This document shows positions 1-7,633 of a stretch of DNA of 55,201 nucleotides, in pieces. A model generated the notes under the pieces. The model ran no database searches. It saw only the letters and a program-made list of their open reading frames with translations, and had not been told where the DNA came from. The translations under genes and the position numbers were made by a program. This DNA comes from Actinomycetes bacterium (GTDB lineage Bacteria > Actinomycetota > Acidimicrobiia > Acidimicrobiales > RAAP-2): assembly GCA_021828055.1 (NCBI GenBank), contig JAKATH010000007.1, positions 1 to 55,201 of the forward strand, read 5' to 3'. Positions within the stretch are counted from its first letter, which is position 1, and each line of letters starts with the position of its first letter.

Positions 1-1
1 T

Positions 2-1456
2 CGTTGGTCGGTGGTCAGCACCCCGATTGTCTCGGGGCCACCACCACGACCGGTGGATGGTCAACTCAAGCCGCAGAGGCGCCTATTGTCCCTGGTCACA
101 GGGCATGTCACCTATCCGCGCGGCCTCAAAGTCCTCGTCGGTCTCCTCGAAGAACTCGAACGCGTCGGGGTCGCCTTTCGCTCGGCCACCGAACCGATCG
201 ACACTTCCACTCCCACCGGGCGGATGCTTGTCCAACTGCTCGGTGTGTTCGCCGAGTTCGAACGGGCCACCATCATCGACCGGGTCGTGGCCGGCATGGA
301 ACGCAAAGCCGCCCGCGGTGGGTGGCCCGGCGGCACCATCCCCTACGGGCTGCGCCTCGACGACGACCACCACCTCGCCATCGAACCGACCGAGTTCCCC
401 ATCGTCGAACGTATCTTCACCCGCTACGGAACCGAACGGGCCGGCGCCCTCACCATCGCCACCGACCTCAACAACGACGGGCACCGCACCCGCACCGGGC
501 GGCGCTTCTCGGCCAAGGTCGTCCTCGGCATCCTGCGCAACCGCGGATACCTCGGCGAAGTGTCGTTCCGCGACGTGGTCCACCGACCCGACGACGCCCT
601 CATCGCCCCCGCCCTGTTCGACAAAGCCCAAGCTCTTCTGGCCGAGCGCGGCGAGAGCTACGACCGCCGCTTCACCGACAAGCACCCCGACTACCTCCTC
701 ACCGGGCTCGTCCGATGCGGACGCTGCCATCGCAACTACGTCGGCGCTGCGGCGCGTGGCAAAGGCCACCGCTACCGCTACTACACCTGCTGGACCCGCC
801 AGCGATATGGCAAAGACGCCTACACCGGAGAACGCATCCGCGCCGACGTCCTCGAACAAGCCGTCTTCGCCGCCCTCCTCGCCGTCTACGCCGACCCCGA
901 CCTGCTCGCCCGGGCCATCGCCGCCAGAACCGAGGCCACGGCCGACGCCGCGCAACTCCACCACGACGAACTGGCCGCCACCAAATCCCAACTGAAGAAG
1001 ACCGAGGCCGCCATCGACCGCTACATGCACGCCTTCGAAGCCGGCACCATCACCGAGGACATGTTCGGCACCCGCGTCCGTGATCTCGGCCACAAGGCCC
1101 GCGCCCTGCAAGTCCGACACGAAGAACTGTCCGAGGCCATCGAAGAAGCTGACCAGACCCCACCCACCGCTGCCGACATCGAAGACCTCCGCCAAGAACT
1201 TCAAGACGAGATCGAGAACGGCAGCGGTCCCCGGAAAAAGGCCATCGCTCACGCCTTCGTCAAAGAACTCGTCGTCGAAGAACGCGACACCATCCAACCC
1301 TGCTTCTACGTTCGGGGCGGACTACCTGAACTCGACCCCCAAACACCCCAAAACCCGGGCGGAAACGACGAAACCCCCTCCAACGAGAGGGGGTTTCGCG
1401 CTATGACACCTACGGTGGGGACGGAGGGATTTGAACCCTCACTGAAGGCGGTTTAA
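2..1456 (+). CDS. Large serine recombinase/integrase, N-terminus missing (partial)
   Basis: The frame is open to the left edge; an internal GTG lies at 11. Visible parts are the end of the resolvase-type catalytic domain (residues ~35-95, with EPIDTSTPTGR and FAEFERATIIDRV), a recombinase domain (~95-215), a zinc-ribbon segment (~225-290, VRCGRCH and a later YTC), and a charged coiled-coil C-terminus (~300-410). The catalytic serine and the usual KLDRLxR segment are not visible; the first ~35 residues do not look like resolvase. The gene is therefore truncated or its start lies outside the window. Its last ~15 codons read antisense into the tRNA gene and the stop codon falls in the anticodon-loop region, so the true functional end is probably near the hairpin at 1369. 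It is probably the integrase of a mobile element lying to the left. Confidence 0.85.
   Translation, partial: RWSVVSTPIVSGPPPRPVDGQLKPQRRLLSLVTGHVTYPRGLKVLVGLLEELERVGVAFRSATEPIDTSTPTGRMLVQLLGVFAEFERATIIDRVVAGMERKAARGGWPGGTIPYGLRLDDDHHLAIEPTEFPIVERIFTRYGTERAGALTIATDLNNDGHRTRTGRRFSAKVVLGILRNRGYLGEVSFRDVVHRPDDALIAPALFDKAQALLAERGESYDRRFTDKHPDYLLTGLVRCGRCHRNYVGAAARGKGHRYRYYTCWTRQRYGKDAYTGERIRADVLEQAVFAALLAVYADPDLLARAIAARTEATADAAQLHHDELAATKSQLKKTEAAIDRYMHAFEAGTITEDMFGTRVRDLGHKARALQVRHEELSEAIEEADQTPPTAADIEDLRQELQDEIENGSGPRKKAIAHAFVKELVVEERDTIQPCFYVRGGLPELDPQTPQNPGGNDETPSNERGFRAMTPTVGTEGFEPSLKAV
1369..1398. terminator. Strong bidirectional hairpin between integrase and tRNA
   Basis: A perfect 12-bp inverted repeat (CGAAACCCCCTC, 1369-1380, and its complement, 1387-1398) encloses a 6-nt loop. 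No long T-tract follows. It lies just downstream of the tRNA 3' end on the minus strand and inside the last codons of the integrase reading frame on the plus strand, so it could terminate both. The extra in-frame codons beyond it are probably untranslated or unimportant. Confidence 0.7.
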
Positions 1457-1489
1457 GCGCCCTGCCTCTGCCGGTTGGGCTACGTCCCC
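1416..1489 (-). tRNA. tRNA with UAA anticodon (reads UUA, Leu) and a short variable arm
   Basis: On the minus strand the sequence folds into a complete 74-nt cloverleaf. The acceptor stem GGGGACG pairs with CGTCCCC, the T-arm is GAGGG-TTCAAAT-CCCTC, the anticodon stem GGGCG pairs with CGCCT, and the loop CTTAAAC gives anticodon TAA. The discriminator is A; CCA is not encoded (CCG follows). The variable region is only 5 nt, whereas bacterial leucine tRNAs normally carry a long variable arm, so the amino-acid identity is uncertain. The 3' end faces the recombinase gene, the usual arrangement of an integration site. Confidence 0.85.
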
Positions 1490-1804
1490 CGCCGGACAAT
1501 CTTGCCCGCAGCAGGTCCTGCCAATGGCCACGACTCGTCCCCGGCTCCAAATTCTCGGCGAGGCACTCCCGGCGCGCCAGGTGGGCAGCAAGGTCCGCAG
1601 CAAGTCGCGTGTCGCACACTGTGCGTGCCTCTCGCAGCGAGGCTTCTCGGCGAAGCGGACCGGGACCGAGGTGACCCTCCCCGCCCCGGCCCGGCCCGGC
1701 CGCCGAGCTCCAGGACCTCGGGAGCGCCGAAGGCTCGTCGCACGCCCGGGGGCGGATCGCAGCGATCGGGCGCGCCGTGCCCGGCGTCGCCGACCGTTCG
1801 GACC

Positions 1805-2611
1805 ATGAGCTCGCTGCCCGAGGTGGTCGTCCGGGTGCTCGGGCCCGTCGATGTGATCGGCGCCGCGCGCCCGTTTCGCCGAGCGTGGTGCCTGGAGCTC
1901 GTCGTGTACCTGGCGCTGCACCCCACGGGCGCATCCGCCGGCGCCTGGACGACGGCTCTGTGGCCCGATCAGCTCCCGCCCGCAGCGACGCGGTTCTCCA
2001 CGGCGTCCGAGGCGCGCCGTGCGCTCGGTTGTGCGTCCGACGGATCGGATCTCCTGCCGCGCGGCGTCGGCCGTCTCCGGCTCGCTGCGAGCGTGACGAC
2101 CGACTGGGTGCGATTCCAGGCGCTCGCGGCCGCGCACGGCGCGGGAGCAGCCGAGGCACGTGCCTCGGCTCTCGAGCTCGTCCGCGGCCCGCTCCTCGCG
2201 GGCTCGCGGTCCGTCGATTGGGCCGTGCTCGAAGGTCTGCACGCGGAGATGGAGCGGTCGATCGTCCAACTGGCGATCGACGTCGCTGATCACCGCCTCG
2301 CGAGAGGAGACGGCCGCGGTGCAGAGCTGGCGATTCGCCGCGGCCTCCTCGTCTCTCCCTACGACGAACGGCTCTACCGCCTGCTCTTCCTCGCCGCCGA
2401 CCTCCAGGGCAACCCCGCGGGGGTGGAGTCGGCGATGGGCGACCTCGTTCGACTCGTGTCGGGCGAGACCGCCCAGCAGCCGCACGCATCAGAAGGCAGT
2501 CCGGTCGACCCGGCCGACTGGGTGCATCCGGAGACCATGGCCGCCTACCGCTCGCTCAGCCGCCGGCCGCGGCCGTCCGCTCCGGCAGGCCGGAGACAGA
2601 GGGTGGGGTGA
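1805..2611 (+). CDS. BTAD-domain (SARP-like) regulatory protein
   Basis: A 268-residue protein. Residues ~5-100 resemble the winged-helix half of SARP regulators (VRVLGPVDVIG, then LVVYLALHPTG, ALWPDQ and ATRFSTASEARRALG). Residues ~100-235 look like the all-helical bacterial transcriptional activator domain, ending in LVSPYDERLYRLLFLAADLQGNPAGVES-type text. No ATPase or extra TPR domain follows, so it is shorter than classical SARPs. The ATG at 1805 was chosen because the domain begins right after it; upstream codons are low-complexity. The stop codon lies in the first copy of a 55-bp direct repeat. It stands at the head of the sugar/envelope cluster, and its target is unknown. DNA binding is inferred from the family. 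Confidence 0.75.
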   Translation: MSSLPEVVVRVLGPVDVIGAARPFRRAWCLELVVYLALHPTGASAGAWTTALWPDQLPPAATRFSTASEARRALGCASDGSDLLPRGVGRLRLAASVTTDWVRFQALAAAHGAGAAEARASALELVRGPLLAGSRSVDWAVLEGLHAEMERSIVQLAIDVADHRLARGDGRGAELAIRRGLLVSPYDERLYRLLFLAADLQGNPAGVESAMGDLVRLVSGETAQQPHASEGSPVDPADWVHPETMAAYRSLSRRPRPSAPAGRRQRVG

Positions 2612-2704
2612 GCCACCCGACACCGTGCGCGGCACCAGGGCCGTTCGGCTCCGCTCCGGCAGGCCGGAGACAGAGGGTGGGGTGAGCCACCCGACACCGT
2701 GCGC
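2576..2704 (+). repeat. 55-bp direct repeat, two copies, containing a gene end
   Basis: Identical 55-bp copies at 2576-2630 and 2650-2704 are separated by 19 bp. Each contains two small inverted repeats (CTCCGGC/GCCGGAG and GGGTGG/CCACCC). The first copy holds the TGA stop of the BTAD gene (2609-2611), so the gene end and its likely terminator are duplicated downstream. Confidence 0.9.
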
Positions 2705-2819
2705 CGAAGCATCGGTGACGGACGCTCCCCACCGCCAGCCCCGGCGGCCGCTTCGCGAAGCTTCGCCCGCACCGGTCGCGGGGGTCTCCCGCAGGGCTGT
2801 TGCTAAGGTCTCCCCCGCC

Positions 2820-3737
2820 ATGCCCAGGAGCTCGACGGGGAAGTGGGTCGCACGCGCCGCCTCGACCGGCGGCGGCCGCACCTATCGCGGCCAGGTGCCA
2901 ATCAACTGGTACGCGGTCCTCGTCCTGATCGTCCTGCTGGGGGTCGCCTCGGTCGTCATCTCTCGCCTCGACTACCAGCGCGGTCCGGTGGTCAACACCA
3001 TCCCTCCCTTGAAGGGCGGCACACCCTGGTACGCGGCGATCACGTTCGACGTCTGCGGCACGCAGGCGGCGCCGTTGCCGGCCAACCTGCTCAACGCGAC
3101 GACGCAGTCCTTCTACACCACCGGCAACGGGGTCATCACGATCTCTCCGAAGAAGACATCGGATGCCGGCCACGGCGCCGTGCTCGGGAAGTTCGTCTCC
3201 TCCTACTCGGGGCTCACGCTCACCGCCACACAGCTCCACATGCCCGCCTCGGCCACACCCTCCACGGGCTCCACGTCGGCCAAGAGCTCCACGTCGGCCA
3301 AGAAGGTGAAGTCCTCATCGGGTCGGACGTACCGCAACGGAGAGAAGTGCCCGTCGGGCACGAAGGACGCCGGCAAGAGGGCCGAGGTGACGGTGACCTA
3401 CTGGAAGAACGCCTTCGCGGCGAATGGCAAGCCGGTCACCGTCCAGGGGAACCCCGGGACACTGCCGTTCAGCGACGACCAGCTGATCACCGTCGGCTTC
3501 GTGCCCGCGGGAACGCGGCTGCCCAAGCCGAACGGCACGATCGTGACGGCGCTCTTCGACACCACGAGCGGCCACCCGTCGTCGACCTCCACCACCGCGC
3601 CGGGCTCGACCTCCACCACCGCGCCGGGCTCGACCTCCACCACCGCGCCGGGCTCGACCTCCACCACCGCGCCGGGCTCGACCTCCACCACCGCGCCGGG
3701 CTCGACCTCCACCTCCACCACCACGAAGGCGGGGTAG
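2820..3737 (+). CDS. Membrane-anchored extracytoplasmic protein with Ser/Thr-rich tail (unknown function)
   Basis: A 305-residue protein I do not recognise. A basic N-terminus is followed by one membrane segment (residues ~28-48, YAVLVLIVLLGVASVVI) and a presumably exported domain with two cysteines (FDVCGTQ; NGEKCPSG). A Ser/Thr/Lys-rich linker splits the domain, and the C-terminus is five copies of STSTTAPG followed by STSTTTKAG. The ATG at 2820 is the first start giving the anchor; no clear ribosome site is visible. It ends 11 bp before the nucleotidyltransferase, so co-transcription with the sugar genes is likely. The tail resembles mucin-like, wall-spanning stalks, but a surface role is inference. 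Confidence 0.7.
   Translation: MPRSSTGKWVARAASTGGGRTYRGQVPINWYAVLVLIVLLGVASVVISRLDYQRGPVVNTIPPLKGGTPWYAAITFDVCGTQAAPLPANLLNATTQSFYTTGNGVITISPKKTSDAGHGAVLGKFVSSYSGLTLTATQLHMPASATPSTGSTSAKSSTSAKKVKSSSGRTYRNGEKCPSGTKDAGKRAEVTVTYWKNAFAANGKPVTVQGNPGTLPFSDDQLITVGFVPAGTRLPKPNGTIVTALFDTTSGHPSSTSTTAPGSTSTTAPGSTSTTAPGSTSTTAPGSTSTTAPGSTSTSTTTKAG
3582..3701 (+). repeat. 24-bp in-frame tandem repeat, 5 copies
   Basis: Five identical 24-bp units starting TCGACCTCCACCACC encode STSTTAPG. The array sits at the extreme 3' end of the anchored-protein gene; a sixth, altered unit follows before the stop. Nucleotide identity between units is complete, which points to recent expansion. Confidence 0.95.
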
Positions 3738-3748
3738 GGAACGGCACC

Positions 3749-4849
3749 GTGAAGGCGGTCGTGCTCGTGGGGGGCGAGGGGACCCGCCTCCGCCCGCTCA
3801 CGCTGTCCGTCCCCAAGCAGCTGCTCCCGATCGTGGAGCAGCCGATGATCGAGAGGGTGCTGGGACAGCTCGCGCGCCATGGCATCGTCGACGTCGTCCT
3901 GTCCCTCGGGTACCTTCCCGACGCCTTCAGGAGGGCTTACCCCGACGGCGTCGCCGCCGGGGTTCGTCTCTCCTACGCAGTCGAGCCCTCGCCGCTCGAC
4001 ACGGCCGGCGCGATCCGGTTCGCGGCCCTGAGCGCGGGCATCGCCGAGACGTTCGTCGTCGTGAACGGCGACGTGCTGACCGACATGGACCTCACGGCGC
4101 TGATCGCCTTTCACCGCGCGCACGGTGCCGAGGGGTCGATCTCTCTCCACCCCGTGGACGATCCCTCCGCCTTCGGTGTGGTGCCGACCGACGATTCCGG
4201 CCGGGTGGAAGCGTTCGTCGAGAAGCCGCCCAGGGACGTGGCGCCCACCAACCTCATCAATGCCGGTACCTATGTCCTCGAGCCGTCCGTCGTCGACCGG
4301 GTCCCCGATGGGCGCCGGGTCTCCATCGAGCGGGAGACGTTCCCGGCGATGGTCGCCGACGGCACCCTCTATGCGCTCGCCGACGGGTCGTACTGGCTCG
4401 ACACCGGGACGCCGGAGGCGTACCTGGCGGCGCACTGGGACCTTCTGGAGGGTCGCCGCCCGGATCGGCCCGCGCCGGGCGCCACCGACTCGGGGAACGG
4501 GGTGTGGCTGCTCGGCTCTCCGAAGGTGGACGGTGAGGTACGCGGCCCTGCGCTGGTCGGTGACGGAGCCCGCGTCCGTCACGGCGCGCTGGTCGACAGG
4601 GCTGTCGTTGGACGTGACTGCGTCGTCGGGCCGGGCGCGCGGGTCGTCCGGTCGGTGCTCCTGGCCGGCGCCGACGTCGGTGAGGGCGCCACCGTGACCG
4701 GCTCGATCGTCGGACCGGGCGCACGCGTGGGCGAGCGCTGCGACGTGCGGCCGCTCACCGTCCTCGGCGCAGGATCGTCGGTCGCTCCCGGAACGGTCGT
4801 GTCCGGAGCGCGCGTGCCGACGCGAGCGAGCAAGATGGAATCGCCATGA
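3749..4849 (+). CDS. NDP-sugar pyrophosphorylase (mannose-1-phosphate guanylyltransferase type)
   Basis: A 366-residue protein starting at GTG 3749. Residues 1-235 form a nucleotidyltransferase domain with the signature AVVLVGGEGTRLRPLT, the PKQLLPI substrate loop, VVNGDVLTD (metal-binding Asp) and VEKP. Residues ~265-360 are left-handed beta-helix hexapeptides (GPALVGDGARV, GARVGERCDV). This layout is typical of actinobacterial ManC-type GDP-mannose pyrophosphorylases, although glucose-1-phosphate use cannot be excluded. It would feed nucleotide sugar to the epimerase and glycosyltransferases downstream. The TGA overlaps the ATG of the next gene by 4 bp (ATGA), suggesting translational coupling. 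It is comparable to the manC-like gene beside fbiAB in mycobacteria. Confidence 0.85.
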   Translation: MKAVVLVGGEGTRLRPLTLSVPKQLLPIVEQPMIERVLGQLARHGIVDVVLSLGYLPDAFRRAYPDGVAAGVRLSYAVEPSPLDTAGAIRFAALSAGIAETFVVVNGDVLTDMDLTALIAFHRAHGAEGSISLHPVDDPSAFGVVPTDDSGRVEAFVEKPPRDVAPTNLINAGTYVLEPSVVDRVPDGRRVSIERETFPAMVADGTLYALADGSYWLDTGTPEAYLAAHWDLLEGRRPDRPAPGATDSGNGVWLLGSPKVDGEVRGPALVGDGARVRHGALVDRAVVGRDCVVGPGARVVRSVLLAGADVGEGATVTGSIVGPGARVGERCDVRPLTVLGAGSSVAPGTVVSGARVPTRASKMESP

Positions 4850-5832
4850 GGACGATGGTCACTGGAGGTGCCGGCTTCATCGGTTCGACGCTGGTCGACC
4901 GGCTGCTGGCCGAGGGCCACGACGTCGACGTCGTCGACGACCTTTCGACCGGCTCGCTCGCCAACCTCGCAGAAGCGCGTGCGGCAGGTGGTCGCGCCCT
5001 CACGATCCACCACCTCGACGTCCGGCTTCCCGAGACCACCGACCTGATCGTCCGCCGCCGGCCCGAGGTGATCTTCCATCTGGCGGCCCAGATCGACGTG
5101 CGCGTGTCGGTCGCCGAACCGGTGTTCGATGCGGACGTGAACGTGCTCGGCAGCCTTCGCGTGCTCGAGGGAGCGCGGGCTGCGGGCGCGGACAGGGTCG
5201 TGTTCGCTGCGAGCGGCGGCACCCTCTACGGCGAGCCCGACGCGTCGGAGCTTCCAGTGCGCGAGTCCCACCCGCACCGGCCGCTTTCGCCGTACGGGGT
5301 CGCGAAGAAGGCCGTGATCGACTATCTGGTCGCCTACCGCGAGCTGTACGCGCTCGAGTTCGCAGCGCTTGCGCTCGGCAACGTCTTCGGCCCGCGGCAG
5401 GACCCCCACGGCGAGGCCGGTGTGGTCGCCATCTTTGCCCAGGCCCTGGCCACCGACCGCCCCGTCACGATCTTCGGCGACGGCGAGCAGACGCGTGACT
5501 ACGTCTACGTCGACGACGTGGTCGACGCGTTCGCTCGAGCGTCGACGAAGGGCGGCGGACTCGTGTGCAACATCGGGACCGGGACCGAGACGTCGGTCAA
5601 CGAGCTGCTCCGCACGATGGCGGGCGTCGCCGGCGTGGAACCCGAGGTCCGTCACGCCCCCTCCCGGCCGGGTGAGCTCTTGCGGAGCGCGCTCGATCCG
5701 ACGCGCGCCGCCATCCACCTCGGGTGGCGTCCGTGGACCACCCTGGAGGAGGGCTGTGCCAAGGTGGTGGACGAGGCGAGTCGCCGCGCGCACGGCACCG
5801 ATGTCTCGAAGGGCAGGCCCGCAGACGCGTAG
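4846..5832 (+). CDS. NAD-dependent sugar-nucleotide epimerase/dehydratase (GalE-like extended SDR)
   Basis: A 328-residue extended SDR. The Rossmann motif GGAGFIG lies at 7-13, an acidic residue after VVDDLSTG favours NAD, the catalytic Ser is in FAASGGTLYG (~123), and Tyr150/Lys154 are in SPYGVAKK. The pattern GNVFGPRQDPHGEAGVV and GDGEQTRDYVYVDDVV is typical of UDP-glucose 4-epimerases and related enzymes. Substrate is not determinable from sequence. It overlaps the pyrophosphorylase by 4 bp and is convergent with fbiB, with a 70-bp gap that contains a short direct repeat. Confidence 0.85.
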   Translation: MRTMVTGGAGFIGSTLVDRLLAEGHDVDVVDDLSTGSLANLAEARAAGGRALTIHHLDVRLPETTDLIVRRRPEVIFHLAAQIDVRVSVAEPVFDADVNVLGSLRVLEGARAAGADRVVFAASGGTLYGEPDASELPVRESHPHRPLSPYGVAKKAVIDYLVAYRELYALEFAALALGNVFGPRQDPHGEAGVVAIFAQALATDRPVTIFGDGEQTRDYVYVDDVVDAFARASTKGGGLVCNIGTGTETSVNELLRTMAGVAGVEPEVRHAPSRPGELLRSALDPTRAAIHLGWRPWTTLEEGCAKVVDEASRRAHGTDVSKGRPADA

Positions 5833-5870
5833 CCCGGCACGGGCCGCCCCTGCGCCGCCTTCCCAAATCT

Positions 5871-5906
5871 GCCCGGGGGTCAGCCCCGAGAGGAGCCCGG
5901 GGTCAG
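5871..5906. repeat. Short direct repeat over the fbiB stop
   Basis: GCCCGGGGGTCAG (5871-5883) and GCCCGGGGTCAG (5895-5906) differ by one G. The second copy includes the fbiB stop codon (TCA on this strand). The convergent gap 5833-5902 holds nothing else recognisable. Confidence 0.6.
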
Positions 5907-6634
5907 CGGAACAGGTCCTCGGCCGGCCCGCGCACGATCTCCTCGCGGACCGAGCCGTCGCGGAGCCACGCGGACGGCACCCCGCGGACGACCGCGGCGG
6001 GGATCGCTCGGTCCTTCCCCATCACGAGCTCCGCAGCGGCGGCCAGCTCGTCGGCGACGCACACCTGGGTGGCGACGAGCTCACGGCCGGTGGCGTCGGC
6101 GGTGCCGCGGAGGTCCACGACGGCGGCGATCCCCGCGACGCCGATGGCGACGTCCGTCACCCCCTGACGCCAGGGCCGCCCGAACGTGTCCGAGACCACC
6201 ACGCCCACCACCACCGAGAGGCGCCGCCGCAGCTCCGCCCGGATCCGCCGCGCGGAGCGGTCAGGGTCGACCGGCAGGAGCGCGGCCCAGCCGTCACCGA
6301 CGTTGGAGAGGTCGACCCCGGCGTTGGCGCAGACGAAGCCGTGGGCGGTCTCCGTGATGAGCAGCTCTCCGCGCCGCCGCAGCACGCGCACGGACTCCGC
6401 CTCTACGAGCGCCTGCTTCTGGGCGGGGTCGTCGTGGTCGACGCGGACGAGGCGCCCTTCTGCCTTCGAGACGATCTTCTGGGTGACGACCACCACGTCC
6501 CCCTCGCGAAGGAGGCCAGCGCCGGGAGGGCCGAGGGCTTCGGCCAGGAGCGCACCTACGTCGTCGCCAGGCCGGACCTCGGTGATGCCGAGCACGCCGT
6601 AGGCACGGAGCGCGCGGGACTCATCGAGCGGCAT
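5903..6634 (-). CDS. fbiB: Coenzyme F420-0:L-glutamate ligase
   Basis: A 243-residue CofE-type ligase. Recognisable motifs are YGVLGITEVRPGDDV at the N-terminus, EGDVVVVTQKIVSKAEG, the metal-site region LITETAHGFVCANAGVDLSNV and VVVSDTFGRPWRQGVTDVAIG. The enzyme adds gamma-linked glutamates to F420-0 using GTP. It is the ligase domain only; the C-terminal nitroreductase-like domain fused in mycobacterial FbiB is absent. Its start overlaps the end of fbiA by 14 bp, giving an fbiA-fbiB operon on the minus strand. An F420-dependent-type LLM oxidoreductase in the same window (42224-43207) is a plausible user. Confidence 0.9.
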   Translation of the reverse strand: MPLDESRALRAYGVLGITEVRPGDDVGALLAEALGPPGAGLLREGDVVVVTQKIVSKAEGRLVRVDHDDPAQKQALVEAESVRVLRRRGELLITETAHGFVCANAGVDLSNVGDGWAALLPVDPDRSARRIRAELRRRLSVVVGVVVSDTFGRPWRQGVTDVAIGVAGIAAVVDLRGTADATGRELVATQVCVADELAAAAELVMGKDRAIPAAVVRGVPSAWLRDGSVREEIVRGPAEDLFR

Positions 6635-7568
6635 CGAGCACCACCGTGGCGAGCAAGGCCGCGACCTGCGGGCTCGACATGACCGTTTGGGCGACGACGG
6701 CCCGGATGCCCTCGGCTTCGACCGCGCTCTTCAAGTGCGCGTCCTGCTCGTCGATCACGAGGGTCCCGGCCCACTCTGCGGCCAGGCGCGCGACGCCCAC
6801 CACCGACGACTCGTGGCCGAGCTCGGCGAGCAGGCGGTCGGCCGGCCCCTTGAGCGCCGCGCCCGCGACGATCGGCGACACGGCGACGACCTGCTCGCGG
6901 CGAGCGGCGAGCGCCTTCCGCACGCCGGGCACCGCGAGGATCGGCCCGATCGAGACCACCGGGTTCGAGGGGGACACGACCACCACCTCGGCGTCGCCGA
7001 GCGCGTCGAGCACCCCCGGTGCCGGGCTCGCCGCCGGTGCGCCGTCGAAGCGCACGGAGCGGACCGCGACGGCGTGGCGGAGCCCGACGAAGTAGTGCTG
7101 GAACGCCACCTCGGTGCCGGCGACCACGCCCTCTGCGTCCTCTGCAAGGACGAGCCGCGTGCGCACCGGGTCGTCGGACATCGGGAGGATGTGCACGCCG
7201 ACTCCGCGTGCACGAGCGATCTCGGCCGTCACCTCGTGCAGCGTGGCGCCCTCTGCGAGGCGCTGGGTGCGGTAGAGGTGCGTGGCGAGGTCTCGGTCAC
7301 CGAGGCGAAACCAGGTCTCTCCACCGAGCCGCTCGAGCTCGGCCATGGCCGTCCAGCTCTCTGTCGCGATGCCCCAACCCGTCGCGGGGTTGTGCAGGCC
7401 GGCCAGGGTGTAGACGACCGTGTCGATGTCCGGGCTGATCCGAAGACCGTGGAGCGTCATGTCGTCGCCGGTGTTCACGACCGCGACGACCTCCGACGGG
7501 TCGACCACCCGCACGACTCCGGTGAGGAAGCGCGCGGCGCCCACTCCTCCGGCCAGGACTGCGAGCAC
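6621..7568 (-). CDS. fbiA: 2-phospho-L-lactate (or phosphoenolpyruvate) transferase of F420 synthesis
   Basis: A 315-residue CofD/FbiA family enzyme starting at GTG 7568. Motifs are AGGVGAARFLTG at the N-terminus, VVNTGDDMTLHGLRISPDIDTVVYTLAG, FRLGDRDLATHLYRTQ, ILPMSDDPVRT and VVVSPSNPVVSIGPIL. It transfers the phospholactyl or phosphoenolpyruvyl moiety to the deazaflavin FO. It is the first gene of the fbiA-fbiB pair and is divergent from the serine hydrolase at 7634, with 65 bp between them that must hold both promoters. Neighbouring manC-like and mannose genes match the mycobacterial Rv3261-Rv3264c arrangement. Confidence 0.92.
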   Translation of the reverse strand: MLAVLAGGVGAARFLTGVVRVVDPSEVVAVVNTGDDMTLHGLRISPDIDTVVYTLAGLHNPATGWGIATESWTAMAELERLGGETWFRLGDRDLATHLYRTQRLAEGATLHEVTAEIARARGVGVHILPMSDDPVRTRLVLAEDAEGVVAGTEVAFQHYFVGLRHAVAVRSVRFDGAPAASPAPGVLDALGDAEVVVVSPSNPVVSIGPILAVPGVRKALAARREQVVAVSPIVAGAALKGPADRLLAELGHESSVVGVARLAAEWAGTLVIDEQDAHLKSAVEAEGIRAVVAQTVMSSPQVAALLATVVLDAAR

Positions 7569-7633
7569 CGCGCCAGCCTAGGGGCGCCGGGGGGGCCGGC
7601 CCCGAGGGGAGCCGGCGGTACGCTCGCCTGTCC

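Noticed and set aside
83-1297. 404-codon minus-strand frame opposite the integrase
   Set aside because: Its Asp/Gly/Val-rich composition is typical of antisense frames in GC-rich genes, with no motif.
1416-1456. The extra C-terminal residues TVGTEGFEPSLKAV of the integrase as a real domain
   Set aside because: This stretch is the antisense reading of the tRNA gene, a well-known annotation artefact.
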